Source: Paenibacillus sp. FSL H8-0537 (GTDB taxonomy: Bacteria; Bacillota; Bacilli; Paenibacillales; Paenibacillaceae). From it: 64,000 nucleotides of DNA. The stretch is taken from positions 2,656,001 to 2,720,000 of the forward strand of contig NZ_CP150290.1 of assembly GCF_038051995.1 (NCBI RefSeq), given 5' to 3'. Under the pieces are notes generated by a model. That model saw only the letters and a list, made by a program, of their open reading frames with translations, had not been told where the DNA came from and searched no databases. How positions within the stretch are numbered: position 1 is the first letter of the stretch; every line of letters begins with the position of its first letter. The translations under genes were made by a program, and so were the position numbers. Shown one piece after another: positions 55,589 to 64,000 of the stretch.

Positions 55589-57295
55589 ATGCGCAACAAG
55601 AAGAAATTCATTTTCACTAGCCTCGTGCTAGTGCTCAGCCTCAGTTCCGCTATTGCCTGCAGCAACGGCAACGAGTCGGGAAATACGAAACAGCCTGAAA
55701 CACCGGCAGAATTTAAAATTGTAGATGGTAAAATCGAACCTGCTGTTACGATCACGATGGTGAGGGGCGAGGACCCGACTGTCAAATTCAAAAATGGCGA
55801 AAGCTACATGGATAATGTGCATACCCGCTGGGCGAAGGATACGCTGGGCGTAGAGTTGAAGACGTTATGGAGCTCGCCATCAGGAGATAGCTCTTACGAT
55901 ACGAAGCTGAAGCTGATGCTTTCCTCTGGGGACAACCTCCCGGACCTGTTCGTAGCCTATCAGGCTAGTACGATCAATACGTTTATTGATTCGGGTAAAT
56001 TGCTTGATGTTACGGAGGCATTTGACAAGTATGCGTCCGATACGTGGAAGGCTGCTTTGAAGGAAGAGCCGACTGCCTGGCAGCCCTTTATGAAAAACGG
56101 AAAGAAATATGCCATTCCTGTACTGAGACCGACCGTGGGAACCCAATCGACCCTCTGGATCCGCCAGGATTGGTTGGACAAGCTAAATATGAAGGCTCCG
56201 AATACACTGGAGGAGCTGGAGGCGCTCATGGACGCCTTCGTCAATGAGGACCCAGATGGGAACGGAAAGAAAGATACTGTAGGGCTTGAAATTGCAATGA
56301 AAGATCAAATGCTGGGGGCTCCGATGGGAGACTCGTCGTGGATTTTTGGCTTGTTTGGAGCCATACCAGAGAGATGGTATCCAGGCGCTGATGGCAATCT
56401 TCAGTATGGCTCCATTCAGCCCGGTATCAAGTCGGCGCTTGGAAAATTAAATGAGTGGAAGAATAAGGGCTATATCGCGAATGATATTGCGCTTCATGAT
56501 TTCAACAAGGTGGCGGAGAACGTAACGGCAGGAAAGGTGGGTATGCTGGGCGGCGAGAGCTGGATGATGGTGTATCCGGGTTCCATGCTCATGGCGTCCA
56601 ATCCATCGGCTATCTATAATCCATATCCGCTTCCCGCAGGTGCCGATGGAAAAAATATGCGCACCATAGCCAATCCATATACCAGTGCGATTTTGATCAG
56701 CAAGGATATCTCTGAAGAAGCGCTGCAAGCGTATTTCCATTATCAGAATGCAATGTTCGATGCATACAATTCGGATGACCCTTTTATTTTCAAAGGTTTT
56801 CAGGATGGCTACGATTACATCATTCAAGATGGCAAAGCGAATATGGACGAGAAGCAGATTCCAGGTGGAAAAACGCCCACGATGAAGTATACGATTGCCG
56901 GATCAGATGCCGTTTATCCTTCCAAAAGGCTGGAGACAAATCTAAAAATGGCGAAAAACGAACCTTTGACGAACAAGGATCTTGCTGCGCTTGCACCGAC
57001 AGGCATTCTGGGCATTGACGACACCAATCCACTTGAGCATTTTACAACGAAGGCGCTTCTGGTCGGTATCGAGCAGACTGATGCGGATGTGCGGGAATAC
57101 TTCCAAGGACCGTCAACGAAGACGATGCTGTCGAGAAAAGAATTGCTGACCAAAATGCAAATGGATACGTATATCGAAATCATTTATGGCAAAAAGCCGG
57201 CAGACGCATTCGATGCTTTCGTCCAGAAGTGGAAATCATCTGGTGGAGATGATATTACCAAAGAAGTAAACGAATGGTATGCAACCGTCAAGTAA
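55589..57295 (+). CDS. Extracellular sugar-binding lipoprotein, LplA-like
   Basis: 568 residues. The signal peptide (FIFTSLVLVLSLSSAIAC) ends in a lipobox with Cys24. The mature protein has VTITMVRGEDPTVKFKNGE, DNLPDLFVAYQAS, YAIPVLRPTVGTQSTLWIRQDWLDKLNM and NEDPDGNGKKDTVGLE, typical of the LplA group of oligosaccharide-binding proteins. AATTGGGGGT precedes the ATG. It lies 113 bases after the permeases and probably belongs to the same regulon; a possible cre site lies between. Confidence 0.92.
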   Translation: MRNKKKFIFTSLVLVLSLSSAIACSNGNESGNTKQPETPAEFKIVDGKIEPAVTITMVRGEDPTVKFKNGESYMDNVHTRWAKDTLGVELKTLWSSPSGDSSYDTKLKLMLSSGDNLPDLFVAYQASTINTFIDSGKLLDVTEAFDKYASDTWKAALKEEPTAWQPFMKNGKKYAIPVLRPTVGTQSTLWIRQDWLDKLNMKAPNTLEELEALMDAFVNEDPDGNGKKDTVGLEIAMKDQMLGAPMGDSSWIFGLFGAIPERWYPGADGNLQYGSIQPGIKSALGKLNEWKNKGYIANDIALHDFNKVAENVTAGKVGMLGGESWMMVYPGSMLMASNPSAIYNPYPLPAGADGKNMRTIANPYTSAILISKDISEEALQAYFHYQNAMFDAYNSDDPFIFKGFQDGYDYIIQDGKANMDEKQIPGGKTPTMKYTIAGSDAVYPSKRLETNLKMAKNEPLTNKDLAALAPTGILGIDDTNPLEHFTTKALLVGIEQTDADVREYFQGPSTKTMLSRKELLTKMQMDTYIEIIYGKKPADAFDAFVQKWKSSGGDDITKEVNEWYATVK

Positions 57296-57308
57296 TAGCA
57301 GTGAGACA

Positions 57309-57348
57309 GGAAGGCTCTGGGGTTTAGACCATAGCCTTCTTGTTTTTT
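57309..57348 (+). terminator. Terminator after the binding protein gene
   Basis: GGAAGGCTCTGG and CCATAGCCTTC pair with one mismatch around GGTTTAGA, followed by TTGTTTTTT. Confidence 0.8.
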
Positions 57349-57385
57349 AGCAGGAACACAATTTAATAAAGAATGGAATGATCCT

Positions 57386-58372
57386 ATGAAATTAATTACT
57401 CTGCCATTAACGAATGAAAATGTTACCTTAACTGCTTACCTGCTTGAGCAGTCTCATGAAATGCCAAACACGCGAATCCGGCCCGCAATTCTAATTTTTC
57501 CGGGTGGTTCTTACCGAGGATGTTCGGACAGAGAGGCCGAGCCGGTGGCGATGGCCTTTTTAGCTGAAGGTTATCAGGCTTTCGTTTTGAGATATTCGCT
57601 TAATCAAAATGCTGCGTTTCCCCAACCGTTGAACGATGCGGAGGAAGCGCTCGAGCTTATTCGCGAGCACAGCCAGCAATGGGGTGTAGACCCGTCGAAG
57701 GTGGCCGTATGCGGCTTCTCGGCAGGCGGGCATTTGGCTTCGGCATTAGGCACGATGGGACGTAATCGTCCGAATGCGATGATATTGGGTTATCCACAGA
57801 TTTTGGCGTCCGATAGCAAAATATTTCCTGTTGAATTGCCGGGGATTAACACCGCTGTGGATGCCGCAACGCCACCGGCTTTTATTTTTCATACCTTTGA
57901 GGATACTTTGGTGCCTGTAAACAATACTCTGGCTTTGGCGTCCGCTCTGGAACAGTCCAAGGTGCCGTTCGAATTGCATATTTTTGGGCATGGTGTACAT
58001 GGTCTGTCTTTAGCAACTCCCGTTACCTCAGGCGGGCTGCGGTCTATGGTGGATGGCGATGCAGCTAAATGGTTTGGCCTATGTGCGGCCTGGCTTAAAA
58101 AGGTATTCGGTGAATTTGCATCAGATCAGGATATTCTATTGGATGAAAATATTAGTGAATACGGTATAGATGTGCAAATGGGCGTACTCTTAAAAAATTC
58201 TGCTTGTGAAAAATTAATCTATGGAGCGCTCCCGATGCTTGAACATAATCCGCAGCTGCAGGATGCCGTACAAGTCTCGATTCGACAGATTAACGAATTT
58301 GGCGGTGGAATGCTTTCTCAAGAGGTAATGGAAAAATTAGATCGGGATCTAAAGGGTATTCCGCTCGTGTGA
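57386..58372 (+). CDS. Alpha/beta-hydrolase (acetyl esterase type) with C-terminal helical module
   Basis: 328 residues, no signal peptide. ILIFPGGSYRGCSDREAEPVA supplies the oxyanion-hole region; nucleophile Ser112 lies in CGFSAGGHLAS; His in HGVHGLSLA is the probable catalytic base. The layout is that of cytoplasmic acetyl-xylan or acetyl-oligosaccharide esterases. Residues about 265-328 (VLLKNSACEKLIYGALPML...VMEKLDRDLKGIP) are an added helical module like those in the GH78, GH3 and SDR proteins. It likely deacetylates imported oligosaccharides. The ribosome site (TGGAATGATCCT) is weak. Confidence 0.87.
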   Translation: MKLITLPLTNENVTLTAYLLEQSHEMPNTRIRPAILIFPGGSYRGCSDREAEPVAMAFLAEGYQAFVLRYSLNQNAAFPQPLNDAEEALELIREHSQQWGVDPSKVAVCGFSAGGHLASALGTMGRNRPNAMILGYPQILASDSKIFPVELPGINTAVDAATPPAFIFHTFEDTLVPVNNTLALASALEQSKVPFELHIFGHGVHGLSLATPVTSGGLRSMVDGDAAKWFGLCAAWLKKVFGEFASDQDILLDENISEYGIDVQMGVLLKNSACEKLIYGALPMLEHNPQLQDAVQVSIRQINEFGGGMLSQEVMEKLDRDLKGIPLV

Positions 58373-58497
58373 TTGGACTGCTACCATGCAATCTTAATAT
58401 CGCGATATGTAAAGTTCAAAATGCGTTATATCGGCAAGACTCCTGGGGTCTTACACTTATCATAGAACACCAAGATAGAATTATAGGAGGAAGAGAA

Positions 58498-59856
58498 GTG
58501 TCAAGAGAACGCACGAACCGTAGTCTAGCAGGAGATGCAATGGGGCAATTTGGCTTGAACATCAGCACGGGGCTTGTAGGTTTGATGATGTATTACTATA
58601 CGGATGTTGTAGGGGTTTCGGCTGCTATCGTCGGAACGATTATGATGCTGACCAAGATATTAGATGCGTTAGCCGATGTTGGAATGGGCGTATTGGTTGA
58701 TCGAACAAAGTCAAAGCATGGCCAGGCGAAGCCATGGCTGCTGTGGATGACCTTGCCGATGTTTGCTTCTATCTTTTTGCTCTTCAGCATGCCCGATTTG
58801 AGCTCGGGGTCCAAAATAACTTACGCGGTGCTTACGAATCTGCTCTTTTTTATTTGTGTCTATACCCCTACTTCTATTCCATACAACAGCCTTATGGCGT
58901 TAACGACACGCAATCAGCAAGAACGGGGATTAATGGGAATTTACAGGGCAGGCTTTGGATATTTGGCCGGTATGGCTGTCGCTATTGGTTTTATCCCGAT
59001 TGTAAATGCAATGGGCGGAGGAAAGCAGCAATGGACGCTTCTTGCCTCTATTTATGGGCTCATTGCAGCCGCAGGCATATACATCGCCTTCCGTTCAACA
59101 AAAGAAAAATATAATACCAACCAGCTTAGAGAGCTAGGAGAAATCAAGAAATCATATTCGCTCTGGACGGGGCTTAAGCTGCTTGTGACTAATAAGTACT
59201 GGGTAATCGTCGTAGCTGTAGGATTACTTTCTAACATTTTGTTCGCCTTGTCCACAACATCGGGTATGTACTTTGCCAAATACATTTGGGGCAATGTGAA
59301 TCTCGTAAGCATTATGGGTGCGATCGGATTCATCCCGGTTGTTGTCATTTTCTTAGGTTCAGGGCCAGTCATGAAACGAATCGGCAAGAGAAATACGGCA
59401 ATAGTCGGACTTGTTATTGGAATAGCGGGATCACTGCTTCGTTTGCTAGACGTAGAAAACGTGTCTCTGGGGCTGATCGGCTCCATCATGCAATCCTTCG
59501 GTATGATTCCGCTCATGATTGTGCTGACGCCGCTGCTTACTGATACGATTGAGTATGGGGAGTGGAAGTACGGACAGCGAATTGTAGGACTGACTAACAG
59601 CGTCAGCAGCTTTGGACAGAAGATCGGTACAGCTATCGGCACCGCGTTGATCGGCTGGATGCTGGCATGGGGAAATTACAAGGAAGGAGCAGCGGAACAA
59701 GGTCATGCGGCTCTGCAGATGATTATCGGCTTTAATATTTATATTCCTATGATTGCTTATATTCTTATTGCGATTCTGCTGTCCAAATTCTCTTTAGAGA
59801 AGCAATATGTCCAGATCTTAAACGATTTGGAGAATAGAAAAATCCATAAACCGTAA
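58498..59856 (+). CDS. GPH-family sugar:cation symporter
   Basis: 452 residues, about 12 membrane helices, major facilitator superfamily. GQFGLNISTGLVGLMMYYYTD, ILDALADVGMGVLVDRTKSKHGQAKPWLLW and DTIEYGEWKYGQRIVGL are family signatures of glycoside-pentoside-hexuronide symporters. The GTG start at 58498 has AGGAGGA (58485-58491) upstream; an earlier in-frame start at 58369 would add 43 poorly fitting residues. It lies between the esterase and the GH3 gene, so may import a disaccharide or monosaccharide in parallel with the ABC system. Confidence 0.9.
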   Translation: MSRERTNRSLAGDAMGQFGLNISTGLVGLMMYYYTDVVGVSAAIVGTIMMLTKILDALADVGMGVLVDRTKSKHGQAKPWLLWMTLPMFASIFLLFSMPDLSSGSKITYAVLTNLLFFICVYTPTSIPYNSLMALTTRNQQERGLMGIYRAGFGYLAGMAVAIGFIPIVNAMGGGKQQWTLLASIYGLIAAAGIYIAFRSTKEKYNTNQLRELGEIKKSYSLWTGLKLLVTNKYWVIVVAVGLLSNILFALSTTSGMYFAKYIWGNVNLVSIMGAIGFIPVVVIFLGSGPVMKRIGKRNTAIVGLVIGIAGSLLRLLDVENVSLGLIGSIMQSFGMIPLMIVLTPLLTDTIEYGEWKYGQRIVGLTNSVSSFGQKIGTAIGTALIGWMLAWGNYKEGAAEQGHAALQMIIGFNIYIPMIAYILIAILLSKFSLEKQYVQILNDLENRKIHKP

Positions 59857-59868
59857 GCCATAATCGAT

Positions 59869-59898
59869 AAGTGATAAGGTGTAAAAGTGATAAGGTGT
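59869..59898. repeat. Short tandem repeat before the GH3 gene
   Basis: Two near-identical 15-16-base units, AAGTGATAAGGTGT(A/C)A, lie head to tail about 60-90 bases upstream of the GH3 start codon. Confidence 0.6.
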
Positions 59899-59956
59899 CA
59901 AATCTGCCTGCTTGGATTGATACAGATAGATATTGTATAAAAGGAGAGATTTATTC

Positions 59957-62233
59957 ATGGAACGGAACATTAAGCAATTGGTGCAGCAATTAACGCTGGA
60001 AGAGAAGGCGGGACTATGCTCAGGAGATTCCTTTTGGACAACAAAAGGGATAGACAGGCTGGCGATTCCTTCTATTACATTGACAGATGGTCCTCACGGC
60101 GTGCGCAAGCAGAAGGGGTCCTCCGACCATCTTGGCTTGAATGAAAGCGTTCCTGCGACCTGCTTTCCGTCAGCTGCCGGACTGGCAAGCTCGTGGAACC
60201 GTGAGCTGGTACAGCGGGTTGGAGAGGCTTTGGGTAAAGAAAGCCAGGCGGAAGAGGTGGCTATTTTGCTCGGACCCGGAGCCAATATTAAGCGTTCTCC
60301 GCTTTGCGGGCGCAACTTTGAATATTTTTCAGAAGACCCCTATTTGACAGGAGAAATGGCGGCTGCACATATAGCAGGCGTACAAAGCCAGGGAGTCGGC
60401 ACTTCGCTAAAGCATTTTGCCGTCAACAATCAAGAGCATCGTCGAATGACGACCGATGCTGTGGTGGATGAACGGACGCTTCGGGAAATCTATTTGACGG
60501 GCTTTGAAATGGCCGTCAAGAAATCGCAGCCATGGACCGTCATGTCGGCCTATAATCAGCTCAATGGCGAATATTGCTCGGAAAATGCCAGCTTGCTGAC
60601 AACTATTTTAAAGCAGGAATGGGGACATCACGGTATCGTCGTTTCCGACTGGGGAGCAGTCAATGAAGCGGACGCGAGTGTTGCTGCTGGCATGGAGCTG
60701 GAGATGCCGGCCAGCCACGGTGTCGGACAGAACAAGATTGTTGAAGCCGTTCTTTCCGGCAAGCTTGATGTGTCTGTACTCGATGAATCGGTTGAACGCC
60801 TGCTCACTGTCATTTTCAAGGCGGCAGACAGCCGTCAGCTAGGCGCTGAATATGATCAAGCGGCTCATCACGCATTGGCGCGGGAGACAGCCAGAGAAAC
60901 GATGGTTTTGTTGAAAAATGAAGCTGCTATTCTGCCTTTGAACAAAAATGGCAAAATCGCTGTAATTGGCGCAATGGCGGACAAGGTGCGCTATCAGGGC
61001 GGCGGAAGCTCGCATATTAAGCCGACACGGTTAGATCATACTTATCAGGAAATCGTCAAGCTTGCAGGCGAAGCGGCTACGGTTGTTTATGCGCAAGGTT
61101 ATGATCTGGAATTGGACGACATCAATGAAGAATTAATGGATGAAGCAAGGCAGCAGGCAGCTGCCGCTGATGTTGCTTTGTTGTTCGTGGGCTTGCCTGA
61201 TCGATATGAATCCGAAAGCTATGACCGCAGCCACTTGGACTTGCCTATAAATCAACAGCGATTGATTGCGGAGATTGCCGAGGTTCAGCCGAATATTGTC
61301 GTTGTGCTTAGCAACGGTGCCCCTGTCGTCATGCCGTGGCTGCCTCAGGTTAAAGCGGTGCTTGAAGGTTATTTGGGCGGACAAGCAGCGGGCGGAGCGA
61401 TCGCTGATCTCTTGTTTGGTGAAGCCAATCCAAGCGGCAAGCTTGCAGAAACGTTTCCGGCCAGTCTCAGACATAACCCTTCACACCCCTTTTTTCCAGG
61501 CGAGGGTGATCGTGTGGAATATCGTGAGGGTCTTTTTGTCGGTTATCGTTATTATGATGCCAAAGATATTGAACCCTTGTTTCCATTTGGATATGGACTA
61601 AGCTATACGACCTTTGACTACTCCGGGCTGCATATAAGCAAGGCACAAATGACAGACCAGGAAACGCTAGACGTGACAGTAACCATTAAAAATACGGGGA
61701 CACGCCGAGGCCAGGAGATTGTACAGCTGTATGTGAAGGATGAGGAGTCCAGCGTGATTCGGCCGGAGAAGGAGCTTAAAGGCTTCGCAAAGGTTGCGCT
61801 TGAGCCGGGCGAAGAGCAGAGCGTTCATTTCTCGCTAGACAAACGGAGCTTTGCCAGCTACAACGTGTCTCTCGGGGATTGGGAAGCAGAAACCGGCGAT
61901 TACCGTATTCTTGTAGGCAAATCATCGCGCGATATTCTGCTTGAAGCCTCGGTACATGTCGTGTCAACGCTTGAATCGGTACCGGTATTCCATCGCAATT
62001 CCACGCTTGGCGAGCTGATGGCTAATCCGAAGACCGCCCCTATTCTCCAGTATTTGCAAAGCATGGCGCCGCAAGCTGGCCCCTCGGATGCGGTATCTTC
62101 TGATATGATGCTCGCAGCGATGCGTTATATGCCGCTTCGTGCCCTGCTTCCGTTTACGGGAGGAGCGATGACCGAAGAGACCTTAAGTCAACTGCTGGAG
62201 CAATTTAATGCGGCAGTGAAGCTGGAAGCATGA
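59957..62233 (+). CDS. GH3 glycosidase (beta-glucosidase/xylosidase-like) with C-terminal helical module
   Basis: 758 residues, no signal peptide. GH3 N-terminal TIM-like domain with [22 protein letters not shown] and the nucleophile Asp231 in VVSDWGAV. The GH3 C-terminal domain ([17 protein letters not shown], [18 protein letters not shown]) is followed by a fibronectin-III-like domain ([21 protein letters not shown]). Residues 682-758 ([19 protein letters not shown]...[13 protein letters not shown]) are the extra helical module. The start at 59957 follows AAGGAGAG; a longer frame from 59933 is less likely. It removes beta-linked sugars next to rhamnose; exact specificity unknown. Confidence 0.93.
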   Translation: MERNIKQLVQQLTLEEKAGLCSGDSFWTTKGIDRLAIPSITLTDGPHGVRKQKGSSDHLGLNESVPATCFPSAAGLASSWNRELVQRVGEALGKESQAEEVAILLGPGANIKRSPLCGRNFEYFSEDPYLTGEMAAAHIAGVQSQGVGTSLKHFAVNNQEHRRMTTDAVVDERTLREIYLTGFEMAVKKSQPWTVMSAYNQLNGEYCSENASLLTTILKQEWGHHGIVVSDWGAVNEADASVAAGMELEMPASHGVGQNKIVEAVLSGKLDVSVLDESVERLLTVIFKAADSRQLGAEYDQAAHHALARETARETMVLLKNEAAILPLNKNGKIAVIGAMADKVRYQGGGSSHIKPTRLDHTYQEIVKLAGEAATVVYAQGYDLELDDINEELMDEARQQAAAADVALLFVGLPDRYESESYDRSHLDLPINQQRLIAEIAEVQPNIVVVLSNGAPVVMPWLPQVKAVLEGYLGGQAAGGAIADLLFGEANPSGKLAETFPASLRHNPSHPFFPGEGDRVEYREGLFVGYRYYDAKDIEPLFPFGYGLSYTTFDYSGLHISKAQMTDQETLDVTVTIKNTGTRRGQEIVQLYVKDEESSVIRPEKELKGFAKVALEPGEEQSVHFSLDKRSFASYNVSLGDWEAETGDYRILVGKSSRDILLEASVHVVSTLESVPVFHRNSTLGELMANPKTAPILQYLQSMAPQAGPSDAVSSDMMLAAMRYMPLRALLPFTGGAMTEETLSQLLEQFNAAVKLEA

Positions 62234-62321
62234 TGGAAATAAGAGCTCGGCTGCGCTTTTGGTAAGCGCAGCTGTGGGATGTATCGTGACCATTACTTGA
62301 AGATTATGGGGTGACGAGACT

Positions 62322-64000
62322 ATGCTTTCTATTTCTCAGGTCCAATGTGATTATTTAACAAATCCGATTGGCTTGGATAAAAAAGAGCCTGTCTTTGGTT
62401 GGAAAATTTATTCTGACAGGAAAAATACTTACCAACAAGCTTATCAAATTGTCGTTCATCAAGGAGTTAAGGTGATCTGGGATAGTGGACGGATTGAAAG
62501 TGGGCGTACATTTGCGATACCGTACGAGGGGGAATCCTTGGTCTCTAGAACGGAGTACCGTTATCGAATCCTGATTTGGGACGACGCTGATCACCAGACC
62601 GAATCGGAAGAGCATACATTTGAAACGGCTTTTTTTAATGAAGAAGACTGGCTTGCCTCATTCGTGGAACCCGATCCATTAGAGACGCTGGAGCATAACC
62701 CTTATACCACAGCAGAAGAAATATGGTTTGCATTCGTGGATAAGATGATGAAAGGTGAACAACCCGATTACGTCGATTTGGATGCGGTTATGGCAAGCCT
62801 TCCACTACAGCCATACCATCCGGCTGTCCTGATTCGAAAAGCATTTGGCGTTTCCAAAAAGGTTAAAAAAGCTAGAATATACATGACCACACATGGGGTC
62901 TATGACATTCAAGTTAACGGCAGGGCAATCACTGACGCTCTTCTTGCGCCGGAATATACATCGTACGATAAGCTCCTGAAATACCAAACGTATGATGTTA
63001 CTAGCCATATGGTTCATGGGGAAAATGCCTTAGGCGTAACGATTGCAGATGGTTGGTACAAAAGCAAATTAGCGACCGGCCGAGGCAATGATTATGGGAA
63101 TACGCTCGGCTTGTTATTGCAGCTGGAAATTACTTTTGAGGATGGCTCATTTGAAACGATCAAATCAGACGAAACCTTCAGATTTTCGTACGATGGGCCT
63201 TATCGCTACGCCGATTTATTTACTGGCGTTAAATACGATGCAAGAATGGAAAAGGACGGATATTCAGTTGCAGGCTTTGATGATTCTGCGTGGAGAAACG
63301 TTCAGGTAAAGGATTTTAATAAAAAGCGACTGTTTGCGCAATCCCATTCGCCGATCCGGGTATTTGCCGAAATCGATGCGGAATGCATACTGATAACACC
63401 TAATGGGGACACGGTTATCGACTTTGGTCAGAATATGGCTGGTTATATCAGGGCAAGGATAACCGGGTTCGAGGGAATGGCAGTTATCTTCGAACATGGG
63501 GAAACGTTGGACGAACACGGAAATTTCTTCTATCCTTTCTCGAACGACCATCGAAAACAAGCCGATATTTATATTTGTTCCAGCACGGGTACAGAAGTAT
63601 TTGAACCGAAGTTTACGTACCATGGATTTCGCTACGTCCGGGTTAAAGGATATGCCGGCGAGCTGAATAAAGACCAATTTCAGGCGATTGCCATTAGTTC
63701 AGATAATGATATTACCGGCAGCTTTCATTGCTCGAATGAAAAGCTAAATCAGCTTCAGTCCAATATCTATTGGAGTCAGCGCTCCAACATGGTCGGTATT
63801 CCTACCGATTGTCCAACACGAGAGAAAGCAGGCTGGACTGGAGACGTACTCATTTACGCAAAGACGGCTCTTTATAACCAAAATCTCATTGGATTTTTTG
63901 ATTCATGGATAAGAAATCTTAAAGCGGATCAGCTGCCGGATGGTCAGGTGCTTAATATTGTTCCAAAACTTAGAAGCTACATGCATATGCACTTTTCAGG
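62322..64000 (+). CDS. Second GH78 alpha-L-rhamnosidase, cut by the window end
   Basis: 559 complete codons are visible and the frame is still open at 64000. N-terminal beta domains (TNPIGLDKKEPVFGWKI, FETAFF), the rhamnose-binding-like region with IQVNGRAIT and TIADGWYKSKLATG, then the catalytic barrel with DCPTREKAGWTGD starting near Asp496. It is a paralogue of the GH78 at 47198 but clearly divergent, so probably has a different specificity. The ATG at 62322 has GGGGTGACGAG upstream. Whether it also ends in the shared helical module lies outside the window. Confidence 0.9.
   Translation, partial: MLSISQVQCDYLTNPIGLDKKEPVFGWKIYSDRKNTYQQAYQIVVHQGVKVIWDSGRIESGRTFAIPYEGESLVSRTEYRYRILIWDDADHQTESEEHTFETAFFNEEDWLASFVEPDPLETLEHNPYTTAEEIWFAFVDKMMKGEQPDYVDLDAVMASLPLQPYHPAVLIRKAFGVSKKVKKARIYMTTHGVYDIQVNGRAITDALLAPEYTSYDKLLKYQTYDVTSHMVHGENALGVTIADGWYKSKLATGRGNDYGNTLGLLLQLEITFEDGSFETIKSDETFRFSYDGPYRYADLFTGVKYDARMEKDGYSVAGFDDSAWRNVQVKDFNKKRLFAQSHSPIRVFAEIDAECILITPNGDTVIDFGQNMAGYIRARITGFEGMAVIFEHGETLDEHGNFFYPFSNDHRKQADIYICSSTGTEVFEPKFTYHGFRYVRVKGYAGELNKDQFQAIAISSDNDITGSFHCSNEKLNQLQSNIYWSQRSNMVGIPTDCPTREKAGWTGDVLIYAKTALYNQNLIGFFDSWIRNLKADQLPDGQVLNIVPKLRSYMHMHFS

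Overview
The window looks like a Paenibacillus-type Firmicute chromosome. The backbone has Shine-Dalgarno-led genes, a DivIVA gene next to a T-box-controlled ileS, a YteA-type DksA/TraR protein, lspA-rluD, dapL, a PyrR-attenuated pyr operon, and a YesM/YesN plus Lpl-type sugar uptake locus. These assignments rest on recognisable motifs and gene order; no database search was possible.

Layout. 1-8.3 kb is housekeeping: DivIVA C-terminus, T-box and ileS, a DUF5665 protein, a YteA-like zinc-finger protein, lspA-rluD and dapL. 8.5-17.6 kb is the pyrimidine operon pyrR-B-C-carA-carB-pyrF-pyrE behind one strong promoter and a PyrR attenuator; pyrK and pyrD are missing from their usual slot. 17.6-25.05 kb is an ABC exporter cluster (ATPase, lipoprotein adaptor, very large permease, second ATPase, binding lipoprotein) behind an ECF-sigma-like promoter. 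The second ATPase ends in an AbrB-like domain, and the permease and adaptor both carry glycine-rich inserts.

25.4-36.9 kb is accessory and visibly richer in A+T. tRNA-Ile(CAU) and tRNA-Leu(UAA) are followed by a cargo island of about 9.9 kb, closed at 35.44-35.51 kb by a near-perfect copy of the 3' end of tRNA-Leu. The cargo is two membrane-anchored Mrr-type nucleases, a NERD plus zinc-ribbon protein, a GIY-YIG-like protein, a DUF6884-like protein, a complete vWA/PP2C/kinase (TerY-P) triad and a RelA/SpoT-type nucleotidyltransferase. I see no recombinase inside it. Beyond it lie a broken integrase and a frameshifted endolysin, which look like an older, decaying element. I read the island as a defence or stress-response module; that is inference.

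36.9-46 kb is a mixed zone: a C26 peptidase, a DUF6809 protein divergent from an Xre repressor with two palindromic operators, gene remnants, a possible IS-end pair, a lipoprotein, a PNPOx-like protein with a BenE transporter, a MocR regulator, a nucleotidyltransferase and a TetR gene divergent from an SDR gene.

47-64 kb is a rhamnoside or pectin-fragment utilisation locus: two GH78 alpha-L-rhamnosidases (the second cut by the window end), a YesM/YesN two-component system, two permeases and a binding protein without an ATPase, an esterase, a GPH symporter and a GH3 glycosidase. The clearest unexplained pattern is a helical module of about 65-77 residues appended to the SDR protein (N-terminus), GH78, esterase and GH3 (all C-termini).
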